A stretch of 15,340 nucleotides of DNA, from the NCBI GenBank assembly GCA_024641625.1, contig JAHECQ010000040.1, positions 1 to 15,340 of the forward strand, written 5' to 3'. This DNA is from Acidimicrobiales bacterium. GTDB taxonomy: Bacteria; Actinomycetota; Acidimicrobiia; Acidimicrobiales; SZUA-35. The notes beneath the pieces were generated by a model. The model had not been told where the DNA came from and did no database searches. It saw only the letters and a list, made by a program, of their open reading frames with translations. Both the position numbers and the translations under genes were made by a program. Shown piece by piece: positions 6,186 through 11,547 of the stretch (the stretch's first letter is position 1; every line of letters starts with the position of its first letter).

Positions 6186-6839
6186 TCAGGCGGTGGCAAA
6201 GGTCGTTTGGGGCACGGTGGCATGTTCGCGCACCATGGCGATGCCGACGACCACGGTCCAGACTGCGATGACCACGAACCCGAGCCCACCGAGCATTGCC
6301 AGCGATGGGCTCACGAGACCACCCACGCAGCACAGGCCGACGGCGCCGGCGGCCACACGAGACGCAGCGCGAGGGCCCGATGGCTGGAGACCACTCGCAG
6401 CGGCGATCAAGGTCGCGCCTCCGATGTTGCCGATCATCGACACGAGGAAGGTCAGCACGTAGGCATACCGCAACATGACATCGGTGACCTCGGTCCCCAG
6501 GCCATCTCCGAAGATGAACGGGACCAACAGCACATAGGCGAGGGTGGTGCCGATGACGAGTGCCGCAACCGCATGGTTGACCACCGACGCCGTCACCCCG
6601 TCGACCTCGGTCCGGACCCGGTGCCTCAGCTCGCCGGCGAACACGAACAACAGTGGCAAGGTGGCCCCGAAGATCGCAACCGCAGTGAGGTAGACGCCGC
6701 GATGGTCAGCCAGGTACGAGGCGATGTCGGCGCCACTGGCGTCGAGCGCCGGTGGCTGGCCGGTGCTGAAGGCGGCGATGGCATTGGTGGTGGCCCAGAT
6801 GATGCCGGCGGCACCGGCCAGCTTTGTCGTGTTTCGCAT
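6186..6839 (-). CDS. Multipass membrane protein, first gene of the TetR operon (DUF4386-like)
   Basis: Encodes 217 residues with about six hydrophobic segments: LAGAAGIIWATTNAIAAF (N-terminal), YLTAVAIFGATLPLLFVFA, VVNHAVAALVIGTTLAYVLL, YVLTFLVSMIGNIGGATLIAA, VAAGAVGLCCVGGLVSPSL and LGFVVIAVWTVVVGIAMV. Between segments 1 and 2 is DIASYLADHRGVY, a pattern seen in many actinobacterial DUF4386-type or otherwise unnamed membrane proteins. No transporter signature or catalytic residues are evident. The ATG at 6839 has AGGAG six bases upstream. As first gene under the palindromic operator, it is probably the main regulated output, perhaps a permeability or efflux accessory, but the function is unknown. 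Confidence 0.8.
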   Translation of the reverse strand: MRNTTKLAGAAGIIWATTNAIAAFSTGQPPALDASGADIASYLADHRGVYLTAVAIFGATLPLLFVFAGELRHRVRTEVDGVTASVVNHAVAALVIGTTLAYVLLVPFIFGDGLGTEVTDVMLRYAYVLTFLVSMIGNIGGATLIAAASGLQPSGPRAASRVAAGAVGLCCVGGLVSPSLAMLGGLGFVVIAVWTVVVGIAMVREHATVPQTTFATA

Positions 6840-6845
6840 TGCAGT

Positions 6846-6850
6846 CTCCT
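6846..6850 (-). promoter_or_regulatory. Shine-Dalgarno site AGGAG
   Basis: On the minus strand AGGAG lies six bases before the ATG at 6839, within a purine stretch GAGAGGAGA. It fixes the start of the operon's first gene and shows that this transcript, unlike several in the window, has a leader. Confidence 0.75.
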
Positions 6851-6878
6851 CTCGACGAACCGAACCTGTGTCCGATTG

Positions 6879-6916
6879 TGTCAGTCTAGACTGCCATATG
6901 ACAGTCTAGACTGTCA
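6879..6916. promoter_or_regulatory. Twin 18-bp palindromic operator, likely TetR binding sites
   Basis: TGACAGTCTAGACTGTCA at 6899-6916 is a perfect 18-bp palindrome. A second copy at 6879-6896 shares the 12-bp core CAGTCTAGACTG (6882-6893) and is symmetric except for one base pair. Core centres are exactly 20 bp apart, two helical turns, as for regulators that bind as a pair of dimers on one DNA face. The site is 40-77 bp before the start of the membrane protein-TetR-PEP-enzyme operon. A consensus -35 TTGACA on the minus strand (6917 to 6912) overlaps the distal copy. No well-spaced -10 could be assigned. The site also lies upstream of the divergent SnoaL-like gene. Confidence 0.85.
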
Positions 6917-6991
6917 ATAAGTCATCCAACATCGGGCCCGACATTTCCGACAGCACGCAGCATCCACCCCGGACGACCCGGATGATGCGGT

Positions 6992-6997
6992 TACGCT
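6992..6997 (+). promoter_or_regulatory. Possible -10 element TACGCT for a leaderless transcript
   Basis: TACGCT lies five bases before the ATG at 7003, one base closer than in the other leaderless candidates here. It supports 7003 over the in-frame ATGs at 6982 and 6985. Confidence 0.35.
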
Positions 6998-7002
6998 GCG
7001 CC

Positions 7003-7428
7003 ATGGCCGACCGAGCAACGATCGACGCGACACTTTCTCGCTACTACCACGCGTGGACCGGCAACGATCCCGAGTTGTACCGAACCGTGTGGTCCGAGCG
7101 AGCCACCTTCGCCGACCCACCCAGCGACGACACGCCGCCGCCGCTCGGCATCGAGAACATCGTTGCCGCAATGGCGCAGGTGCAGGCCAGGGCGGCCTCG
7201 ATCACCTATCACGAGCAGTACCGGTGGCATTGCGGGCACTCGGTGGCCGTACATTCGCTTGTTCACATGGCCTTCGCCGATGAGGCGCTGGCCGAGGTTC
7301 CGCTGGTGCACGTCTTTCGCATGAACGACCAGGGACTGATCGACAAGCTGGAGGCATTCCTCGATTTCGCCGTGGTCCGCATGCTGCAGGGGGAACGTCC
7401 GGCGTGGATGGCCGGCCCGCCCGAGTGA
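7003..7428 (+). CDS. SnoaL-like / NTF2-fold protein
   Basis: Encodes 141 residues (148 if ATG 6982 is used). The pattern is that of a SnoaL-like cone fold: an N-terminal helix ATIDATLSRYYHAWTGNDPELYRTVW, then WSERATFADPP, a helix GIENIVAAMAQVQAR, and long strands ITYHEQYRW, SVAVHSLVHMAF and VPLVHVFRMNDQGLIDKLEAFLD. Members include polyketide cyclases, isomerases and many uncharacterised small-molecule binding proteins, so only the fold is assigned. The start at 7003 is preferred because a TACGCT -10-like element sits just upstream and the residues before it (MMRLRCA) are unlike the family. It is followed 91 nt later by an oxidoreductase with its own promoter motif. It is divergent from the TetR-controlled operon. 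Confidence 0.8.
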   Translation: MADRATIDATLSRYYHAWTGNDPELYRTVWSERATFADPPSDDTPPPLGIENIVAAMAQVQARAASITYHEQYRWHCGHSVAVHSLVHMAFADEALAEVPLVHVFRMNDQGLIDKLEAFLDFAVVRMLQGERPAWMAGPPE

Positions 7429-7507
7429 TGTCGGCCGGCGACGGCCCACAGGGTCGTGCAGCCACGCCTGCTCGCCGTTGACCCTGGACGACTGCCTTTG
7501 GCTTCGG

Positions 7508-7513
7508 TAGGTT
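7508..7513 (+). promoter_or_regulatory. -10 element TAGGTT for a leaderless transcript
   Basis: TAGGTT is followed by exactly six bases (CCGGCC) and the ATG at 7520, identical in sequence and spacing to the element at 2999. There is no Shine-Dalgarno sequence. A TTGACC at 7478 is too far upstream (24-nt spacer) to be a normal -35. Confidence 0.55.
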
Positions 7514-7519
7514 CCGGCC

Positions 7520-8509
7520 ATGAAGTTCGGTTTGGCCTTGGATCTGGGTGCCCGCGATGAATCGGTCGGCGAGCGCATCGCCGGCAGCAGCCGGCTGGTG
7601 GCCGCCGCAGAACGGAACGGGTTCGAATCGATCTGGCTCGGAGAGAGCTACCCCTCGAACGACGCGTTCTTCCACATCCCATCACCCTTGCTGGCGTTGG
7701 CCGCACTCGCCCCGCAGACCACGCTCACCCTCGGCACCGGGGTCACGTTGCTGGCTGCATGGGATCCGCTCCGTCTCGCCTACGACCTCGCCATCCTCGA
7801 CCACATCACCGGCGGTCATCGCCTGGTGCTCGGCGCCGCCGTCGGCAACCCGCCGGTCTGGGCCCGTTTCGGCACGCCGAAGGAGCGCCTGGCCGATCGC
7901 ATGGACGAGACGGTCGCCGCACTCAAGGCGTTGTGGGCCGGCGCTGACGGGTACCACGGCGATGTGCTGCAGATCCAAGGCGCAGTCCGACCCCTTCCCC
8001 TCACCGAGGGCGGGCCACCCATCTGGTGGGGCGGCACGGCCAATCGGGCCATCGCCCGTGCGGCAACCCTCAGCGACGGCTGGTATGCGGCAACGCAGTA
8101 TCCCCTCCGGGACATCGGTCCACTGGCTGCCCGCTACCGAGCTCAACTGCCGTCGTCGGCCGAAGGGATGGTGGCGGTCAATCGCATGGCCATGCTCCAC
8201 GACAGTCGCGAGTCGGCGCTCGCTGCCTTCGGCGAAGCGTTCACCTCGCTGGCCAACATCTATGCCGGCTTCGGTATGCGGGCGGCCGACGGTTCATCGA
8301 TTTCGCCTTCCGCCGACATCCTGGACCAGATCGCCGACGAGGTGCTGCTGCTCGGTTCCCCCGACGAGGTCAACGCACAGATCGAACGCTACGCGAGCGC
8401 GGGCGTGACCCAATTGCAGCTGCGGGTCCGACCCGCCGGCGTTTCGCTCGATGCGGCCGTCGACATGGTCGAACGCTTCGGTGACCAGGTCATTCCTCGT
8501 TGGCGGTGA
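7520..8509 (+). CDS. Luciferase-like (LLM class, probably F420-dependent) oxidoreductase
   Basis: Encodes 329 residues, a full-length TIM-barrel protein of the bacterial luciferase superfamily. Recognisable blocks are MKFGLALDLGARD (strand 1), LVAAAERNGFESIWLGESY (helix 1 and strand 2), LAPQTTLTLGTGVTLL, AYDLAILDHITGGHRLVLGAAVG, RMDETVAALKALW and PPIWWGGTANRAIARAATLSDGWY near the cofactor phosphate pocket. A late segment, ADEVLLLGSPDEVNAQIERYASAGVTQLQL, is typical of actinobacterial F420-dependent members. F420 rather than FMN as cofactor is inferred from the lineage and these motifs. The substrate is unknown. The ATG at 7520 follows TAGGTT by six bases. It is convergent with the flavodoxin-like gene. 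Confidence 0.9.
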   Translation: MKFGLALDLGARDESVGERIAGSSRLVAAAERNGFESIWLGESYPSNDAFFHIPSPLLALAALAPQTTLTLGTGVTLLAAWDPLRLAYDLAILDHITGGHRLVLGAAVGNPPVWARFGTPKERLADRMDETVAALKALWAGADGYHGDVLQIQGAVRPLPLTEGGPPIWWGGTANRAIARAATLSDGWYAATQYPLRDIGPLAARYRAQLPSSAEGMVAVNRMAMLHDSRESALAAFGEAFTSLANIYAGFGMRAADGSSISPSADILDQIADEVLLLGSPDEVNAQIERYASAGVTQLQLRVRPAGVSLDAAVDMVERFGDQVIPRWR

Positions 8510-8513
8510 GCGC

Positions 8514-8526
8514 CGCTCGGTGAGCG
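8514..8526. terminator. Small hairpin between convergent genes
   Basis: CGCTC and GAGCG flank a 3-nt loop in the 30-bp gap between the oxidoreductase stop (8509, +) and the flavodoxin-like stop (8540, -). The stem is only 5 bp, so this is a weak terminator candidate. Confidence 0.3.
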
Positions 8527-8539
8527 ACCCGCAATGTCG

Positions 8540-9070
8540 TCAGGTCGTGGGCGTCGAGTCGGTCGCCGCCGGCGGGGGTTGCGCCACGAAATGCTCGGCG
8601 ATCGTTCTGGCCCATGCCTCGATCTCGTCCCATTCCCGGTGATCGCTGTCCTCGATGCCGACCCAGTGGGCGATGAACCGGTCCGATCGATTCAATCGGT
8701 GCATCTCGAGACGGCCGCCGAAGAGTCGGTGTTCGATGGCGCCGGCCAACTCCATCAGATGCGCCCTCACCTCGGGGCGCAGGGGCTCTGACGGCTTCTT
8801 TGCTCCCAGCGGACCGCTGCTGAAGAGCCAGGTCGGAAGTCGGCGTAGCGTGTCGGCATGTTCATCGACGAACGTGTCGGCCTGCGGCAGCCACTTCCCC
8901 ATGTACAGGGCGCTCCCGATCACGAAGCCCTGGTAATGCGAGAGGTCGTGGATGTCCTCGGGTTGGGAGACGTCCACGTCGACCCCGCAGTCGCGGAGCG
9001 TGCGGGCAATGGCTCGGCCGATCTCGGCCGTACCGCCGTACTTGCTGGCTGGGATGACGAGGACGCGCAT
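8540..9070 (-). CDS. Flavodoxin-domain (HemG-like) protein
   Basis: Encodes 176 residues. The N-terminus MRVLVIPASKYGGTAEIG is the flavodoxin strand 1 plus the FMN phosphate-binding loop (S9-T14), as in Flavodoxin_5 / HemG-like proteins. Further flavodoxin strands are FVIGSALYMGKWL and TWLFSSGPLG, where backbone and aromatic contacts to the FMN ring are expected. It probably binds FMN and acts as a small electron carrier or quinone-linked reductase. A true protoporphyrinogen oxidase role is not supported, since no heme genes are near. The Pro- and Thr-rich tail (AQPPPAATDSTPTT) is disordered. The ATG at 9070 has AGGAG (9081-9077) six bases upstream. It is divergent from the PAP2 gene and convergent with the luciferase-like gene. 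Confidence 0.85.
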   Translation of the reverse strand: MRVLVIPASKYGGTAEIGRAIARTLRDCGVDVDVSQPEDIHDLSHYQGFVIGSALYMGKWLPQADTFVDEHADTLRRLPTWLFSSGPLGAKKPSEPLRPEVRAHLMELAGAIEHRLFGGRLEMHRLNRSDRFIAHWVGIEDSDHREWDEIEAWARTIAEHFVAQPPPAATDSTPTT

Positions 9071-9076
9071 CTGGCT

Positions 9077-9081
9077 CTCCT
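9077..9081 (-). promoter_or_regulatory. Shine-Dalgarno site AGGAG
   Basis: AGGAG on the minus strand lies six bases before the ATG at 9070 of the flavodoxin-like gene and fixes that start. Confidence 0.7.
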
Positions 9082-9096
9082 GGCGTTCGAATCGGC

Positions 9097-9102
9097 TAGG
9101 TT
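9097..9102 (+). promoter_or_regulatory. -10 element TAGGTT upstream of a short ORF chain and the PAP2 gene
   Basis: TAGGTT is followed by seven bases and GTG (9110), then ATG (9113). It is the third exact TAGGTT in a pre-start position in this window and the likely promoter for the short reading frames at 9110-9234 and the PAP2 gene. Confidence 0.45.
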
Positions 9103-9109
9103 TCCTGGG

Positions 9110-9193
9110 GTGATGATCAATCTCGTGGACGCTGGTGTCTCGGGCAGAAAGTCACTGCTTGGTGTCGGGCCCATCGGCGAGGTTCGAGCATGA
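9110..9193 (+). CDS. Candidate leader peptide / small ORF (27 aa)
   Basis: GTG at 9110, with ATG immediately after at 9113, opens a 27-codon frame ending at TGA 9191-9193. It begins VMINLVDAGVSGRK and ends GPIGEVRA. It lies directly behind a TAGGTT -10-like element, so it could be translated from a leaderless mRNA. Its stop overlaps a second start (ATGA at 9190), which opens a 14-codon frame. No homology is recognised. It may be a real small protein, a regulatory upstream ORF for the PAP2 gene, or chance. Confidence 0.35.
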   Translation: MMINLVDAGVSGRKSLLGVGPIGEVRA

Positions 9194-9234
9194 GCGTGCC
9201 GACGCCCAGTGTGCAACACGCCCCGACGAGATGA
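9190..9234 (+). CDS. Candidate 14-codon linking ORF
   Basis: ATG 9190 overlaps the stop of the preceding short frame (ATGA). A GAGG about eight bases upstream could act as ribosome binding site. It encodes MSVPTPSVQHAPTR and stops at TGA 9232-9234, which again overlaps the ATG of the PAP2 gene at 9231 (ATGA). Its only evident role would be to hand ribosomes from the first short frame to PAP2. Confidence 0.25.
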   Translation: MSVPTPSVQHAPTR

Positions 9235-10037
9235 GCGATCCTCGAGTCCAGAATCCATCACAGCAGTCGGGGACCGCGGAACCAGGGGTCCAGTTCCGAC
9301 CGGGACACGGCTTCGCGGAGCTGGCGAGACAGGTTCTGCTCGTCGGTTGTGCCGTGCTGTTCTATTTCGCTGTTCGGGGTCTCACCCAGGGTTCGGAGTC
9401 GACGGCGGTGGACAACGGGCGATCGTTGCTGGATCTCGAAGCGAGGTTCGGCCTCGACCTGGAGCACGGAACCCAGCGCTTGATCGAGGACTCACCGCTG
9501 CTCATCACCTTGTTCAACTGGGTGTACATCTGGCTGCATTGGCCGGTGGTCATCGCCACGCTCTTGTGGCTCCACCACTCGAGGCGGTTCGACTACCTGG
9601 AGTTGCGCAACGCCATGTTCATCTCGGGGGCCATCGGCCTGGTGATCTTCGCCAGTTTCCCTGTCGCCCCACCCCGTCTGGCCGACGTCGGGTTGGTCGA
9701 CACGGTCACCGAGCGCTCGATTTCCTACCGGCTGCTGCAACCCCCGAGCCTGGTCAACAAGTACGCGGCCGTTCCCAGTTTGCACGTCGGATGGAATCTC
9801 CTCGTCGGCATTGCGCTCCTCAGGGCAACGACACGAAGACCGGTCCGGGTCTTCGCCTACGTCGCGCCCGCGCTCATGGCGGTCGCCGTGGTGGCGACCG
9901 CCAATCACTACGTGGTCGACGGAGTGTTCGGTGCCATCGTCTCGCTCGTCGGGCTGGCGATCTCGCGAAAGATCACGAAACCGTTGGCCGAACACGTCGG
10001 TCCACCCGGCGGGGAACCGACCCAGACCGTGACCTGA
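9231..10037 (+). CDS. PAP2-superfamily (Aur1/Ipt1-like) membrane phosphatase/transferase
   Basis: Encodes 268 residues. Membrane segments include 31-51 (LARQVLLVGCAVLFYFAV), about 90-114, 128-146 and four C-terminal hydrophobic stretches. PAP2 catalytic motifs are AVPSLHVGW with H185 and ATANHYVVD with H226 and D230. Upstream, FASFPVAPPRL (about 140-150) is characteristic of the PAP2_3/Aur1-like subgroup that transfers or removes lipid-linked phosphoryl groups, often inositol phosphate, at the outer face of the membrane. The exact lipid is unknown. ATG 9231 is chosen because it precedes a normal-looking N-terminus and is coupled by ATGA to a short ORF. A GTG at 9135 would give 300 residues with an odd Cys-containing extension. 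The universal stress gene follows after 63 nt. Confidence 0.85.
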   Translation: MSDPRVQNPSQQSGTAEPGVQFRPGHGFAELARQVLLVGCAVLFYFAVRGLTQGSESTAVDNGRSLLDLEARFGLDLEHGTQRLIEDSPLLITLFNWVYIWLHWPVVIATLLWLHHSRRFDYLELRNAMFISGAIGLVIFASFPVAPPRLADVGLVDTVTERSISYRLLQPPSLVNKYAAVPSLHVGWNLLVGIALLRATTRRPVRVFAYVAPALMAVAVVATANHYVVDGVFGAIVSLVGLAISRKITKPLAEHVGPPGGEPTQTVT

Positions 10038-10053
10038 TCCGGCCATCATCAGG
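10033..10053. terminator. Hairpin overlapping the PAP2 stop
   Basis: CCTGAT (10033-10038) and ATCAGG (10048-10053) form a perfect 6-bp stem with a 9-nt loop across the stop codon, in front of the universal stress gene. It could attenuate read-through or protect the mRNA 3' end. It has no U-tract. Confidence 0.25.
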
Positions 10054-10100
10054 ACCTTGGACCCTTCAACGATGCCACGTCCGTCCATCACGCTGGCGAA

Positions 10101-11042
10101 GTGACCGACAAGAACGAGCCCGACTCCTCGCAGGCGACGAACGGCGATCGAGAGGATGCCGATGACGCCGACCTCGGTCCCTTCGGCATGGTCGTCGGGG
10201 TCGATGGCTCACCGGGGGGAGAACGGGCGTTGCTCTGGGCCGCCGCCAGAACCGGACAGTTCGGTGAGATACAACCCGTGAGTACCTGGCATTTTCCCTG
10301 GTGGATGCTGCCGAACCCGTTCCCCGGCCCTCCCGCGCCGCCGCCATCGGTGCAATTCCAATCCGAAGTCGAACAACAGGCACGCCGGATCATCGACGCG
10401 TTGGCCATCGGTGAGTGCCGTCCTCCGATCGTTCGTCGAGCCTCGGCCGGGTTGACCCTGGTCGCCCTTGGGTCGCACGCCAACCTGATCGTCGTCGGGA
10501 CCCGGGGTCGAGGAGCCGTCACCGATACGCTGCTCGGATCGGTCAGCGCCCACGTCGTCTCGCATGCCACCGTGCCGGTGGCCATTGTCCCGGCCCACGT
10601 GGTCGCCGACGACCCGATCGCGCGAATCGTCGTCGGTGTCGACGGCTCGGACAATTCCCTCGCCGCACTGGTCTGGGCCATGGAAATGGCTCCCGAGGGT
10701 GCGACCATCGATGCCGTCCATGCCTGGCAGTACGCCGCGACCGGGTTGCCCGAGTCCTACTCGATCCCGAGCGAGGTCTTCGCGTTGGCCGCCGAGCGGG
10801 TGCTCGACGACACCATCACCAAGGCGCTCACCCGGACGGCCGGCCCCCGTCGCGAGATCACTCGTCGCATCCACAACGGAGATCCGCGCACGGTACTGAG
10901 GGAGCTGTCGGCGACCGCCGACTTGTTGGTTCTGGGAGCGCAGGGCAAGCACGGCTTGGCGCACCTGCTGCTGGGGTCGACGACCACCGGGCTCATTCAC
11001 CAGCCCTTGAGCGTGACCGTGGTCGTCCCACTGCCTCGGTAA
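10101..11042 (+). CDS. Tandem universal stress protein (two UspA domains)
   Basis: Encodes 313 residues with two UspA domains, about 28-165 and 173-313. Each begins with a VVGVDGS strand-loop. Both carry the ATP-binding signature G-2X-G-9X-G-S: G133, G136, G146-S147 in domain 1 and G279, G282, G292-S293 in domain 2, so both are predicted ATP-binding Usp domains. Tandem Usp proteins of this size are common in actinobacteria and act in dormancy, hypoxia or redox stress. Domain 1 has an insert rich in Trp and Pro (WHFPWWMLPNPFPGPPAPPP, about 63-82), often seen in such proteins. The start is GTG 10101 without a clear Shine-Dalgarno. The first ~25 residues are acidic and probably disordered. It is convergent with a CBS gene, another adenosine-ligand sensor. 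Confidence 0.92.
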   Translation: MTDKNEPDSSQATNGDREDADDADLGPFGMVVGVDGSPGGERALLWAAARTGQFGEIQPVSTWHFPWWMLPNPFPGPPAPPPSVQFQSEVEQQARRIIDALAIGECRPPIVRRASAGLTLVALGSHANLIVVGTRGRGAVTDTLLGSVSAHVVSHATVPVAIVPAHVVADDPIARIVVGVDGSDNSLAALVWAMEMAPEGATIDAVHAWQYAATGLPESYSIPSEVFALAAERVLDDTITKALTRTAGPRREITRRIHNGDPRTVLRELSATADLLVLGAQGKHGLAHLLLGSTTTGLIHQPLSVTVVVPLPR

Positions 11043-11045
11043 CCA

Positions 11046-11065
11046 TCGCCGAAGGCGGTCGGCGA
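11046..11065. terminator. Hairpin between convergent genes
   Basis: TCGCCG (11046-11051) and CGGCGA (11060-11065) form a perfect 6-bp stem with an 8-nt loop in the 32-bp gap between the universal stress and CBS gene stops. It is a likely bidirectional terminator. Confidence 0.5.
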
Positions 11066-11074
11066 ACTCGTCGG

Positions 11075-11467
11075 TCAATCCACCAGGAACTCGATCATGT
11101 CCCGCAAGGACACCACCCCGGGTGTGTCGCCACCGAGCACGATCAGGTGGCGAATGTTCTGCTGAGCCATCAACCGGGCAGCATCGGACACCGTGGTGGA
11201 CGGCTCGACCACCACCACTTCACTGGTCATGACATCGGCGGCCCATGCCAGATCAGGATCGGCTCCCTCTGCCAGCGCCCAGACGACATCACGTTCGGAG
11301 ATGACGCCCGCCACCGAGCCTCCCGCCATCACGGCCACCAGTCCGATGCCAAGTTCGCCCAGTCTGACGATGACCTCCCGAAGTGTGCTCTTGGCGTCCA
11401 CCACCTCGGCTGGGCCCTGAACGAGATCTCCGATGTTCGTCCGGCCGGCAACAGGTTCAATGCTCAT
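11075..11467 (-). CDS. Two-CBS-domain protein
   Basis: Encodes 130 residues, a minimal Bateman module. CBS 1 is about 10-65 (IGDLVQGPAEVVDAKSTLREVIVRL ... GGSVAGVISERDVVWAL) and CBS 2 is about 72-128 (AADVMTSEVVVVEPSTTVSDAARLM ... NIRHLIVLGGDTPGVVSLRDMIEFL). The SERD and SLRDM motifs at the domain ends are the usual adenosine-nucleotide-contacting positions. Such stand-alone proteins sense AMP, ATP, NAD or SAM and act on partner proteins, which cannot be named here. Start ATG 11467 is preferred; a longer frame to 11518 adds a Trp- and Arg-rich stretch from the intergenic DNA. It is divergent from the GH13 gene and convergent with the universal stress gene. Confidence 0.9.
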   Translation of the reverse strand: MSIEPVAGRTNIGDLVQGPAEVVDAKSTLREVIVRLGELGIGLVAVMAGGSVAGVISERDVVWALAEGADPDLAWAADVMTSEVVVVEPSTTVSDAARLMAQQNIRHLIVLGGDTPGVVSLRDMIEFLVD

Positions 11468-11491
11468 TGGGCCACTCAACCACCGCGGACG

Positions 11492-11508
11492 GTTCCGTTC
11501 CAGGGAAC
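11492..11508. promoter_or_regulatory. Inverted repeat in the divergent CBS/GH13 promoter region
   Basis: GTTCC (11492-11496) and GGAAC (11504-11508) are separated by 7 bp in the 80-bp gap between the two divergent starts. The layout fits a regulator site shared by both promoters, but the arms are short and no regulator gene is adjacent. Confidence 0.25.
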
Positions 11509-11547
11509 TACGTCCCAATCGGCCCGGCGATTTCCGGCGGTCGTCCG

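Noticed and set aside
10209..11078. 289-codon minus-strand frame opposite the universal stress gene
   Set aside because: Low-complexity composition typical of an antisense shadow. The plus strand shows two intact Usp ATP-binding motifs.
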